Origin: Thermococcus litoralis DSM 5473
GTDB taxonomy: Archaea; Methanobacteriota_B; Thermococci; Thermococcales; Thermococcaceae
Length of the DNA stretch: 64,000 bases
Reading direction: 5' to 3'
Assembly (NCBI RefSeq): GCF_000246985.2
Contig: NC_022084.1
Coordinates: 1,885,224 to 1,949,223 of the forward strand
Shown in pieces: positions 36,884 to 45,172 of the stretch (its first letter is position 1; every line of letters starts with the position of its first letter). The notes under the pieces were generated by a model. That model was given only the letters and a program-made list of their open reading frames with translations. It was not told the DNA's origin and did no database searches. A program made the translations under genes and the position numbers.

Positions 36884-37393
36884 ATGTATGAAGATGAAAG
36901 CGTTGTTTTAAGACGTATTTTAAAAGACAAACTTGATGGCCTCGACATTAAGATATACCAGTTATTGAGAGAAAATGGCAGAATGAGTGATACTAAAATA
37001 GCCGAGAAGTTGGGTGTATCTGTTACAACAATCAGAAGACGCAGGATGAGGTTACAAGAGGAGGGTATTCTGCAGATAATAGCGTTGATATTACTTAGAG
37101 CTGCCGATGTTGCATATGCCGATGTGTTAGTTAAATTTAAAAAACATGCCAAAATGGAAAATATCAGAGAATTTCTTAGTAAAGCAGTTATGAACCCGAG
37201 GATATACGAAGTTACGGAATATATCGGAGGAGAATGTGATGTCTTACTTAGATTTTTTGAAGCTAATCCGGAGACGCTTAAATACCACATAGACAAGTTT
37301 CTTAGAGAAGAAGATATTGTAGAGAAATATACAATTTATCTTGCAATCGGAAGTCCAAAAGCGTGGTATCGCCAGTTTAAATTGAGGTTTTAG
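36884..37393 (+). CDS. Lrp/AsnC family transcriptional regulator
   Basis: The product has 169 residues. The N-terminal winged HTH (LDGLDIKIYQLLRENGRMSD to the VSVTTIRRRRMRLQEEG region, residues 12-60) is followed by a ligand-binding RAM-type domain (about 75-150). CTTTTAAAATAC lies about 30 bases upstream, so the transcript should have almost no leader. It closes the hyu cluster and probably controls it in response to an amino acid. Confidence 0.92.
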   Translation: MYEDESVVLRRILKDKLDGLDIKIYQLLRENGRMSDTKIAEKLGVSVTTIRRRRMRLQEEGILQIIALILLRAADVAYADVLVKFKKHAKMENIREFLSKAVMNPRIYEVTEYIGGECDVLLRFFEANPETLKYHIDKFLREEDIVEKYTIYLAIGSPKAWYRQFKLRF

Positions 37394-37466
37394 TGATACT
37401 GAGATTTTCAATTTTAAAAGCCAAAATTTAGAAAATAGATAGATTAAAATAAAAATATCTCATGGG

Positions 37467-37643
37467 TTAATCAAAGTCCCATATCGTTCTTCCTTTGTAG
37501 AACATCATAACATAACCACAGTTTTCGCAGATGACTATCTTCACCTTATGCGCTGTAAAGCCCCACTTGCTGTCCAGCTTTCCTTCTTCAACTTTAAAGC
37601 TTGTTCCTCCGCATAGAGGGCATTTTAAGTGTTGTCTTTCCAT
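37467..37643 (-). CDS. Small zinc-ribbon protein
   Basis: The product has 58 residues from ATG 37643, after GGGTGAT. Two CxxC pairs (CPLCGG near 8 and CENCGY near 37) form one zinc ribbon of the nucleic-acid-binding type seen in many archaeal mini-proteins. No partner is known. It lies 12 bases after the TraB-like gene in the same direction. Confidence 0.85.
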   Translation of the reverse strand: MERQHLKCPLCGGTSFKVEEGKLDSKWGFTAHKVKIVICENCGYVMMFYKGRTIWDFD

Positions 37644-37654
37644 GATATCACCCA

Positions 37655-38356
37655 CTATAATCTTGTTGTTATTGTATAAAAGTTCTTCTCTTCTCTGTAA
37701 GAATTCAAAAGCTTTTCTATGCCTTTTTTGTGCCCAAGACCTACCACCGCTACTACTTTTGGCTTTTTGACTCCTCTCCTCTTGAGCTCATCAACAATTG
37801 CTTTTAGGTTCCTTGCCATTATCTCATTTCTTTCTTCCACGAGAATCCTAAAAAGGTAGGGATAGCGGAGCTTAAATCTGTGCATCATCACCTTATAACT
37901 CTCCATTATATCCTCTTGACTTTCTGCTTCTGGAGCAATTGGAAGAAAAACCAAGGAGCTCTCAAGTAAGAGGAGTATCTTTTCCCTCAAAGGTGCTCTG
38001 AGAAGCTTTCCCATGATACTTTGGATGTCTTCATCGATTAAATACAGCGGAACTCCGAGAAGAGATGCTGTCTGGATTGCTTCCATCATTTCTCCTCCGG
38101 GCTTCATGCCAAATTCTTCTCCAATCTTTTCCTCAACCTTCATAAGGATGTATCCCAAGAGGGCTTTCTTTCCGAGCTTTACTGCTTCCTTAAACGTGAT
38201 CCTCTCCGAGGATTGGAGGGAGTAAAATCTCTGCCTGTCAAGTTCGATAGCAATTGCATCGGGCTTTTCTTCTAATATAACTTTTCTGACTTCTCTTCTG
38301 CTCTTTGGGGAAACGTGCATTGTCCCTATGACCTTAACGTAGCGAAGATAGCTCAT
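37655..38356 (-). CDS. TraB/PrgY-family protein
   Basis: The product has 233 residues from ATG 38356, after GGTGAAGAG. The N-terminal IGTMHVSPKSRREV and the AIAIELDRQRF motif (near 35) with the VVGLGHKKGIEKLL segment near the C-terminus are those of the TraB/PrgY/GumN family, thought to be related to metal-dependent hydrolases. Archaeal members often carry C-terminal membrane helices; this one ends before them. It overlaps the RNase Z gene by 23 bases. Confidence 0.85.
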   Translation of the reverse strand: MSYLRYVKVIGTMHVSPKSRREVRKVILEEKPDAIAIELDRQRFYSLQSSERITFKEAVKLGKKALLGYILMKVEEKIGEEFGMKPGGEMMEAIQTASLLGVPLYLIDEDIQSIMGKLLRAPLREKILLLLESSLVFLPIAPEAESQEDIMESYKVMMHRFKLRYPYLFRILVEERNEIMARNLKAIVDELKRRGVKKPKVVAVVGLGHKKGIEKLLNSYREEKNFYTITTRL

Positions 38357-39254
38357 GCTCTTCACCAATCCTAAGCACATCGAAGTCTTTGGGTATTATA
38401 AATCTATGCCTGCAAAGTTTTTCCGCCCCCTGCTTATACTCTTCGTACGTATATCTGGGGGCTCTGTGGAAGAGAACTAGAAGTTTAGCTTTTGCTTTTT
38501 TTGCAACTTCGCAGGCCTCTGGAACTGTCGAATGATAGCTCTCCCCCCTATCCTCTTCACTAAGATAAGTTGCTTCGTGAATTAAAACATCCGCCTTTTC
38601 AGAAAAGAGCTTCACCCTCTCGCAGGGCTCGGTATCGCCGGTATAAACGACTTTCGCACCTCTCTTGGGACTTCCAGTCACATCTTCGAGGTGGATAACC
38701 TTGCCATCAATCTCAATCTTTCCTTTGGTTTCAAGCTCTTTCATCCAGGGACCGGGCTTTAGGCCGAGTTCTCTAATTTTATCAAGATCAAAGCTTCCCC
38801 TTTTGTCTTTCTCCTTGAAAACATAGCCTAAAGCAGGGACGCCGTGCTCCACCTTGAAGCTCCATATTTCATAGTCTCCAAACTTCAGCCTTGCCTCTCC
38901 GAGCTCGTGGACATGTATATCAAAGCTTGGCCTGAAAAATCCACTTTTTAGGTAGTTTTGAATGAACTCGAAGGTGTACTTCGGACCGTAAACGTGGAGG
39001 GGCTTTTCCCTGTTCCAGAGGGTCATTGTTTGAATAAGGCTCATCAGACCAAGGTAGTGGTCACCGTGGAAGTGGGTTATGAAAATCTTCTCAATCTTCA
39101 TGGGGCTCAGCTTGGCTATGTTCAGCTGTCTTAGAGTTCCCTCCCCAATATCCCAAAGAATAATCTCTCCATTGTATCTTAACGCTATAGAGGGCACGTT
39201 TCTTTCTTTGTTGGGCATTATGCCACCAGTGCCGAGGAAAATCACTTCAAGCAT
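38334..39254 (-). CDS. rnz: Ribonuclease Z (tRNA 3'-endonuclease)
   Basis: The product has 306 residues. It removes 3' trailers from tRNA precursors. The metallo-beta-lactamase motif HFHGDHYLG is near 62-70, YTGDTEP near 204, and the closing HR motif (FHRAPRYT) near 260. ATG 39254 begins MLEVIFLGTGG, the normal family start; the longer frame is unlikely. It is the first gene of a set with the TraB-like and zinc-ribbon genes. Confidence 0.96.
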   Translation of the reverse strand: MLEVIFLGTGGIMPNKERNVPSIALRYNGEIILWDIGEGTLRQLNIAKLSPMKIEKIFITHFHGDHYLGLMSLIQTMTLWNREKPLHVYGPKYTFEFIQNYLKSGFFRPSFDIHVHELGEARLKFGDYEIWSFKVEHGVPALGYVFKEKDKRGSFDLDKIRELGLKPGPWMKELETKGKIEIDGKVIHLEDVTGSPKRGAKVVYTGDTEPCERVKLFSEKADVLIHEATYLSEEDRGESYHSTVPEACEVAKKAKAKLLVLFHRAPRYTYEEYKQGAEKLCRHRFIIPKDFDVLRIGEEHELSSLR

Positions 39255-39289
39255 GATTTGTGATTGGCGAGATAGTTTAAAAGGTATTC

Positions 39290-40537
39290 TCATGACGCTT
39301 GCTTCCTTTTCTCACGTGTCCACAATGCTATGGCAAATACCAGTGCCAATGTTGAAATCCCAAGGGCAATATCCGTTTTTCTTTCATTAGGTGGCACTAC
39401 ATAGTAGTCCGGGTTTCTGTGCAAAGATGCATCAAGACTTATCAGGGAGAGATTATTTCCAAAATACCAGAATCTAATTGGGGAATTTACCATTTCGCTG
39501 AAGACAACTTCATCAACCTTAATCTGCAGGAGCCGCCTTCCGTCGGGGATTCTAATCAAAGATACCTTTAAGTTGTGTATTTTCTTCATTGGGAGCAGAG
39601 AGCAATGCTTCTTTTTGCCATAATATAGGGTGTAGAGCTCAGCACAGACTTCGTTGCGTTTTATTGATATTCTGGATATTTTTTCGTTGCCGAAGTCAAA
39701 GACCAAGACATCTCCTTCGCCTTTTGCTTCAAACCATGTCTCGATACCTCCTCTGTCCCACAGCATAGCTCCGAAGGGGTAATCAAGATCTGTGTGGTTT
39801 TGTTTGTCTTTAATCAAGAGGTCTCCGTTAATTTGCTCCCTCTCCCGAGCATAATAAGCGGTTGCACTTACTCCAGTTCCGGGTGGGAGGTTTAAGGCTA
39901 GTGTTACCTCTCCACGTATATCTTCACCAGGTATCCATGTCCACCCATCCTTTACTGGTACTGTGAAGTTTCTTGTTCCATTTTCCCATTCTACTATTCC
40001 CGAAACCTCCTTTCCCTTATAATTGTAGAGCTTTACATCAATTCCTAAAAGCCTCCCTGAGGCATTGAATCTTAGCTTTGAGGAAGAGTTCTCGGATACA
40101 GTGCCATTCCATTGCAACTCAATCGCTTTCCCAACCTTAACGCTGATGTCTCTAAGCTTGTTGAGGTCTAGTCCAGCAATAACCCTATATTCTACAGGTT
40201 TTACCTCACAGGAGAAGTTTGGAGAGAGATAAACGATAAACTCATCGTAAAGCTCTAGAGGGACTGTTATGTAAAGAGTTCCTTTAAGCCATTTGATTTT
40301 TGCGGTTCCCTCTTTTACGACCTCTCCATATTGGTAAACCTTATAGCTCGCCGAGACGTTGCAGCTTTCATTGGACAAAAAGATGAAATCAACCCATTCG
40401 GCTCTATAGCTGGGTGAAACTTCTGCGTGAAGAGGGTTTGTGAACTCTCCTTCAATAACTTTCAAGCGTTCAAGTCCTTCAACCTGAGCAGGATAAAAGA
40501 GCAGAAAGATAAAAAGCAAGCTTAGGATTTTCTTCAT
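39290..40537 (-). CDS. Surface protein with signal peptide and C-terminal anchor
   Basis: The product has 415 residues from ATG 40537, after GCGAGGGA. It has a signal peptide (1-19), a beta-rich outer part with many Asn-x-Ser/Thr sites, and a membrane helix near 385-403 followed by a basic tail. A region near 260-360 recalls concanavalin-like (LamG) folds, but this is weak. No family is recognised. It lies before RNase Z with a 35-base gap. Confidence 0.82.
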   Translation of the reverse strand: MKKILSLLFIFLLFYPAQVEGLERLKVIEGEFTNPLHAEVSPSYRAEWVDFIFLSNESCNVSASYKVYQYGEVVKEGTAKIKWLKGTLYITVPLELYDEFIVYLSPNFSCEVKPVEYRVIAGLDLNKLRDISVKVGKAIELQWNGTVSENSSSKLRFNASGRLLGIDVKLYNYKGKEVSGIVEWENGTRNFTVPVKDGWTWIPGEDIRGEVTLALNLPPGTGVSATAYYAREREQINGDLLIKDKQNHTDLDYPFGAMLWDRGGIETWFEAKGEGDVLVFDFGNEKISRISIKRNEVCAELYTLYYGKKKHCSLLPMKKIHNLKVSLIRIPDGRRLLQIKVDEVVFSEMVNSPIRFWYFGNNLSLISLDASLHRNPDYYVVPPNERKTDIALGISTLALVFAIALWTREKRKQAS

Positions 40538-40604
40538 TTTCAATCCCTCGCTGGAGAGTTGAGTTCTACATCGGTGTATAGAGCTTCAACCCTCATAAGC
40601 CTTT

Positions 40605-40930
40605 TTATGTTTTGTTCTGACCTCCACCCCGCCTTGAAAAGCGAGGCTTCCAACGAGTTAACCCCTCGCCAATAGCAGGAAGGTTTACGGGCCCATCACC
40701 TACTCCCGCTGCCGGTTTCGGCTCGGCCCGAGGACACGTCTTGCCCCCGTTACCCCTATCGCAAAGCGGATTGGGGTTATGGTTTGAGAGGCGAACCTCC
40801 AGTTTTCGACTGCTCTAAAGGGCAGTTTCTCAAGGACGCCTTACGGCGTCCACTCCCCCTTAGCTTGAAGGGGACACTTAAACCCCTTGTCTCATCGGGT
40901 TCTAAGTTTGGCCTCTTCGAGATCTTATTA
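40605..40930 (-). mobile_element. Relic 3' end of an IS200/IS605-type tnpB element
   Basis: On the reverse strand a G+C-rich segment ends with a hairpin (GCCTCGC pairing with GGCGGGG near 40630-40650) followed by a GGAGGTCAG terminus, typical of the right end of tnpB-bearing elements. An open frame with Arg/Pro/Gly-rich residues (SRRGGGQ end, stop at 40605) looks like the variable tail of TnpB. No catalytic RuvC or zinc-finger part is present. The rest, with the stem GGACGCCGTAAGGCGTCC at about 40834-40851, may be leftover omega-RNA. I base this on memory of such ends, so it is tentative. Confidence 0.45.
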
Positions 40931-41105
40931 CTTTGCAAAGTTTAAAAAAGTTTCGGTTCTTTAAAGGTTGGTCTTCAATTACTGCATCCCCTCTAAAGGG
41001 CAAAGCTTTCAGAGAAAAGTAAAGATGCTACAAGCTGAGGAATTGGGACAACTTATGCGTAAGGTTAAAAGGTTTTATTGCCTAATTTTCTTGAGGTGCA
41101 GTAAA

Positions 41106-42062
41106 ATGGAAGAGATACTTAAGGCAATTCAGGAGAAAGACTGTAAAAAGCTGGCAAGTTTGCTATATTACAAGGCCGATGAGCTTAGTGAAGAGGAGCT
41201 GCGAGAGGTTCTTGAGAAAGCTGAAAAGCTCGCCTTAGAATGTAGAGATTATGAGCTGTACAAGCTTGTGGTTTATTATTTCCTAGAGTTTCTGGATGTT
41301 GACAAGGTTGAGGAGTTTGAGAAGCTCGCTGAAGAAGAGGATACCTTTGAGGTTAAATATCATCTTGCCGATTTATATTACCTTCTGGGTGAATTAGAAA
41401 AGGCGCTTGACCTATACAGAGGACTGCTTGAAGAAGAGACTGAAAAGGGCAACTTGGAGAACATCGCAAAAGTATACCACAACATGGGGCTCATTCATGA
41501 GGAGCTTTTAGAGTACGAAAAAGCATTGGAGCTCATGGACAAGGCAGAAAAAGCCCTGGAGGAGCTTGGAAAAGAGGAGGATGTTAAGCAGATAAGGATT
41601 TACAAAGCTTACATAACCTTTGAGATGGGGGAGATAGCAAAAGCAAAGGCCGAGCTTGCTGAGCTTCTCTCACAAAACCTAGACGAGAGGTTGAAATCTC
41701 AGATACACCTTGTCTTTGAGGAGATATTTGAGGATGAAGACAACTATGAGGCAGCCCTGCATGAATGCCTCTATGCAATGCTCTATGGAAGGGACAGCGA
41801 GTACTTTGACGTTGCGTTTGATGCTCTAATAGATGTAGTGTGGCAGATGATGCTGGAGGACAGGTTTGAGGAGATTTACAACAACATAGACATGTTTGCT
41901 AGAGCATTCCCAGAAATGAAGGAGTTCTTTGAAGGAGTAAAGGCTGTCGCCCTGTACAAGGATGGCAAAATCGGAAGGGAGGAGGTTAGTGACTACATTA
42001 CGAAGATAAAGGACAGGAGGCTTTTGGATCTTCTTGAGTTCTTGAGCGAGGCGGAGCTTTAA
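41106..42062 (+). CDS. Tetratricopeptide-repeat protein
   Basis: The product has 318 residues from ATG 41106, after GAGGTG. It is fully helical and very rich in Glu and Lys. TPR-like pairs are seen, for example YHLADLYYLLGELEKALDLY and YHNMGLIHEELLEYEKALELM (about 80-160). TPR proteins are scaffolds; no partner is obvious. The longer upstream frame passes through the relic-bearing region and is not used. Confidence 0.85.
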   Translation: MEEILKAIQEKDCKKLASLLYYKADELSEEELREVLEKAEKLALECRDYELYKLVVYYFLEFLDVDKVEEFEKLAEEEDTFEVKYHLADLYYLLGELEKALDLYRGLLEEETEKGNLENIAKVYHNMGLIHEELLEYEKALELMDKAEKALEELGKEEDVKQIRIYKAYITFEMGEIAKAKAELAELLSQNLDERLKSQIHLVFEEIFEDEDNYEAALHECLYAMLYGRDSEYFDVAFDALIDVVWQMMLEDRFEEIYNNIDMFARAFPEMKEFFEGVKAVALYKDGKIGREEVSDYITKIKDRRLLDLLEFLSEAEL

Positions 42063-42086
42063 TTTTCTCTTTTTTTGGTGGTTTTT

Positions 42087-42980
42087 ATGAAAGTTAGGAT
42101 TGCAACGCTTGATGACTGCAGAGGTATAGTTGATGTTCACTGCTCCGGAGTTGAGAGGTGGATAAAGAAAAGCGAAGGTAAAGAAGCGAGTTACGAAGAA
42201 CTCAGCATAGAGGAGCGTTATCTCCACGGCGGCCCTTGGATGAGCATCGAAACCTGTGCAATCCACATGAACAACCTCCTTTTAGAGGAGCAGTTTCCCA
42301 TAGTTGCGGAAGAAAATGGCAATATAATAGGGAACGGGGAAGTCTTAATCAGTGAAGAGCTCATAGGGAGCAAAATTAGAAAAATCGCCCATATAGATGT
42401 GCTTGAGGTGCATAAAAGCTTCAGAGGCAAAGGTGTGGGCAGAGCTATTGTTGGATTTATCGAAGAGTTAGCCCGTGAGAAAGACTGTGAACTGGTTACA
42501 GTAATCCCGGAAAAATCGGCAATCGGCTTCTATGAAAAGCTCGGCATAAGGGATGTCCTTTACAGTGCAAGCTTTGTGGAGTTTGACCTTAAGTCTTTTC
42601 CCAGCATTGGGGTAGAGCCTGAGGTGTTTGAATTCTCGTGGGAGGACGTTAAAGGCTTGGAAATGGTCGCGGGAAAGTTCCAAAGCTCTTACCACCACTG
42701 GTTCGTGGCATTCAAAGATAAAATAGCAGGGATAGATGATAGGGTTTATTTCGAGAGCGGAAGGCTGGGAAGGTCTTATTATGTTCTCGAGGAGGTCTAT
42801 TATGATAGCTCTGTTGTTACGGGCTACTTGTGGGGCAAAGGAGAGGATTTTCCCCTTTTGCTTGCTAGAGCAAAGGAGCTTGGCTTCAAAAAGCTCCGCA
42901 CGATAATTGGAAAAGAAGTTGTGGAAGGATTCAAGCCCAAAGTGCTTGACAGCGTTATTATACTCTCGAAGAGCCTCTAA
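42087..42980 (+). CDS. GNAT acetyltransferase with an extra C-terminal domain
   Basis: The product has 297 residues from ATG 42087, after GGTGG. The GNAT fold covers residues 1-155, with the acetyl-CoA motif [14 protein letters not shown] near 116-129 and [11 protein letters not shown] near 145. A further 140 residues of mixed strands and helices follow, which I do not recognise. The substrate is unknown. Its 3' end overlaps the convergent mobA gene by 23 bases. Confidence 0.85.
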   Translation: MKVRIATLDDCRGIVDVHCSGVERWIKKSEGKEASYEELSIEERYLHGGPWMSIETCAIHMNNLLLEEQFPIVAEENGNIIGNGEVLISEELIGSKIRKIAHIDVLEVHKSFRGKGVGRAIVGFIEELAREKDCELVTVIPEKSAIGFYEKLGIRDVLYSASFVEFDLKSFPSIGVEPEVFEFSWEDVKGLEMVAGKFQSSYHHWFVAFKDKIAGIDDRVYFESGRLGRSYYVLEEVYYDSSVVTGYLWGKGEDFPLLLARAKELGFKKLRTIIGKEVVEGFKPKVLDSVIILSKSL

Positions 42981-43545
42981 TCTTCCTTAAATCGCTTTTG
43001 GTGTTTACGTTAAAGAAGCTCTCGCGCCATTCTTTGGGAAGGGGCTCTATTTCTATGTAGCATGAGTTAGAGAGCCTTATTGCTTCGTTAAGCATATATC
43101 TGCCTTTGGTTATCTGCTCCTCCAGTATTTTCAGGAAGTTTTTTGAATATGCAGCGTGGAGGGGCTCTAGGTAGCCATTTTCCCATTTTGGGACGCAGGC
43201 AAGAGGCCTAAGCTCATAGAACCTCTTTATGATGTAGTCAACGAATTTAGGCTTTATGGATGGCATATCTCCTGCTATTACAAAAACGTCGCCCAGTTTC
43301 CTTAGAGCGGTGTAAACACCTCCAGCTGGGCCGATTTCAAGTTCGTCAACGATAACCTTGAAGCCAAGCTCTTCAAAGACTTCTTTTTTCTCTCTTGAAG
43401 TTACTATCACAGCTTCATCTATCCCTTCCGCTTTAAGAACGCTCTCTATGGCGTGGAGTATCAGAGGCTTCCCACTAACTTTGTAGAGTAGCTTCTCTTC
43501 CCCAAAACGCTTTGCTTTTCCTCCGGCGAGCACAGCGGCAATCAT
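42958..43545 (-). CDS. mobA: Molybdenum cofactor guanylyltransferase
   Basis: The product has 195 residues. It is a nucleotidyltransferase of the MobA type that adds GMP to molybdopterin. [16 protein letters not shown] (near 6-21) is the GTP-binding loop, with [11 protein letters not shown] (near 96) for metal and nucleotide and EPLHAAYSK (near 126) later on. In this order it serves tungsten or molybdenum oxidoreductases. No other cofactor gene lies nearby. Confidence 0.9.
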   Translation of the reverse strand: MIAAVLAGGKAKRFGEEKLLYKVSGKPLILHAIESVLKAEGIDEAVIVTSREKKEVFEELGFKVIVDELEIGPAGGVYTALRKLGDVFVIAGDMPSIKPKFVDYIIKRFYELRPLACVPKWENGYLEPLHAAYSKNFLKILEEQITKGRYMLNEAIRLSNSCYIEIEPLPKEWRESFFNVNTKSDLRKIRGSSRV

Positions 43546-43670
43546 CTTGGGTTCCCTATATGGTAGAGGTGTGTTGGGTTATAACCTTTGTTTCCGAGAA
43601 AATCCCCTTCAGAGGTAGGACTTTCAAAAGAAAGGTTGGAATCACATTTATTTTTCTCTATGCGATGGTA

Positions 43671-43806
43671 AATTTTATATCGCTAGAGTGCTCAATAATT
43701 GATTAGTGGAGACCTTCCTATGATGAAGGCAAAAGTGGAGATAGAGGCATCGTTGGGGTGTTTTGCCCTTGCTGAATCTCCCTCCCAGTACTTTGCTAAA
43801 GAATAA
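43671..43806 (+). other. Promoter region with a doubtful 27-codon ORF
   Basis: ATTTTATATC near 43671 is a TATA-like box. A short ORF (ATG 43723 to TAA 43806) follows. It lacks a clear RBS and resembles nothing known. It may be leader sequence of the surface protein gene at 43820. Confidence 0.3.
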
Positions 43807-43819
43807 GGGGGATGTGATC

Positions 43820-45115
43820 ATGGAGCGCCTATCGATTTTGATTTTTCTCCTATTGTTCTTTCTTTCAAATGTTTCAGCTTCATCCTGTTGGATAGGGAAC
43901 TATGGAGAAAGCTTTGAAGATGTGCTTGCAACCTCTGACGGTAGAGTTTTTGCAGTAGGGAGCAGTGTTTTAAGTGTTAATCTTCGAGGAGAACCCTTGT
44001 GGGCAATAACGACAGCACGCAGGGATATTAAAATTCATAGGATCGCTTTCACGAGTGAAAAAGATTTAGTAGTGGCTGGAAAGGGGTTTATTGCAAAGTT
44101 TAGCCAGACGGGGGATCTCTTATGGATGAAAAAACTAAATGTAACTGATGTTTCTGTGGCTCCCACTGGGGAGATAATCTTTGTTTTTGGGAATGTTGTT
44201 GCAGCATTAACTCCCGAAGGCCAAATTAAATGGGTCAAAAAAGCTATGAAACAAAATCAGAGTTCCTTGGAGTTTTCTGGAGTAACTGCAAGTGAAGACA
44301 AGATTTTTGTTGTTGGGTATACTTTTGCTCCAGGGGAGGATTATAACGCATGGATTGGTACTTTTGATTTTGAAGGAAACGTCCTTTGGCAGAGAGCTAT
44401 TGATCTCGGATGCGATGAATTTGCGGATAAAGTTGAGGTGAGCAATGCCTCTGCAGTGGTTGCAGGAGTTTCTGGCTCCCAGCACGCTCCGTGGATTGGA
44501 GAATACTTCGTGATAAAGCTGGATAGAGAAGGCCACCTTATCTGGACGCATGAGTTTCTTCCGCTGAATCTTCCTGAAAAGATAAGTGAGAGCATATTTT
44601 GGTCGATAAAAATCAATGATGTTGATTGCAACTTAAATGGGCAGTGTCTTATTGGCGGGAATTTTGTAACTCTCCTCCTTGATGAAAGCGGAGGGCTTTC
44701 ATGGGCGAAAGACTTTTCGAGTAATGGTGTTGCGTTAACTGATTCTTTGGCTATATCCGCAAAGAATGTGATCCTCGCATTTCCAGTCAATGGCTCAGAG
44801 AGTATTGGAAGAGATGTGCAAGTTGTTTTCTCTGAGATATCCCCAAAACTTATCCCATCAAAATTTGAGTTCCAAAATGCTTCTCTTGCCCTTGAAAATG
44901 CTTCCATCAATTTTGTTCCATTAATAGCCCACGGAGAATTCTTGTACTACAATCAAAATTGCTCACAGCTACAGTCCTCTTTGAACACTAAGGAGAGCTT
45001 TGTACTGTCTTCGGCAACCCCTGAACAAACAACTACAAGTAGAGAAATTTGTGGTCCTGGTTTTATGCTGTTGATACCCTTAATTTTCCTTGTCAAAAGG
45101 TTATTCAAGGATTAG
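43820..45115 (+). CDS. Secreted PQQ-like beta-propeller protein with C-terminal anchor
   Basis: The product has 431 residues from ATG 43820, with GGGGGATG upstream. It has a signal peptide (1-20, ending VSA), then repeated strands of the form LAT-DGRVFAVG, FDFEGNVLWQRAI and LDREGHLIWTHEF, typical of PQQ/WD-like propeller blades. A Thr/Ser-rich stretch is followed by a C-terminal membrane helix and a basic end (KRLFKD). It is probably an outward-facing protein. No ligand is evident. Confidence 0.85.
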   Translation: MERLSILIFLLLFFLSNVSASSCWIGNYGESFEDVLATSDGRVFAVGSSVLSVNLRGEPLWAITTARRDIKIHRIAFTSEKDLVVAGKGFIAKFSQTGDLLWMKKLNVTDVSVAPTGEIIFVFGNVVAALTPEGQIKWVKKAMKQNQSSLEFSGVTASEDKIFVVGYTFAPGEDYNAWIGTFDFEGNVLWQRAIDLGCDEFADKVEVSNASAVVAGVSGSQHAPWIGEYFVIKLDREGHLIWTHEFLPLNLPEKISESIFWSIKINDVDCNLNGQCLIGGNFVTLLLDESGGLSWAKDFSSNGVALTDSLAISAKNVILAFPVNGSESIGRDVQVVFSEISPKLIPSKFEFQNASLALENASINFVPLIAHGEFLYYNQNCSQLQSSLNTKESFVLSSATPEQTTTSREICGPGFMLLIPLIFLVKRLFKD

Positions 45116-45172
45116 CAACTTATGAGAGCAAATCTTTTTTAACTTTTCATGACAAAAACAAATGGTGGTGGC

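Noticed and set aside
40605-40930. RNase P RNA or SRP RNA as an explanation of the G+C-rich segment
   Set aside because: I could not find the conserved RNase P core elements or the SRP domain IV loop in either orientation.
40968-41105. A 46-residue N-terminal extension of the TPR protein
   Set aside because: It comes from the region beside the relic element and lacks an RBS; ATG 41106 has one.
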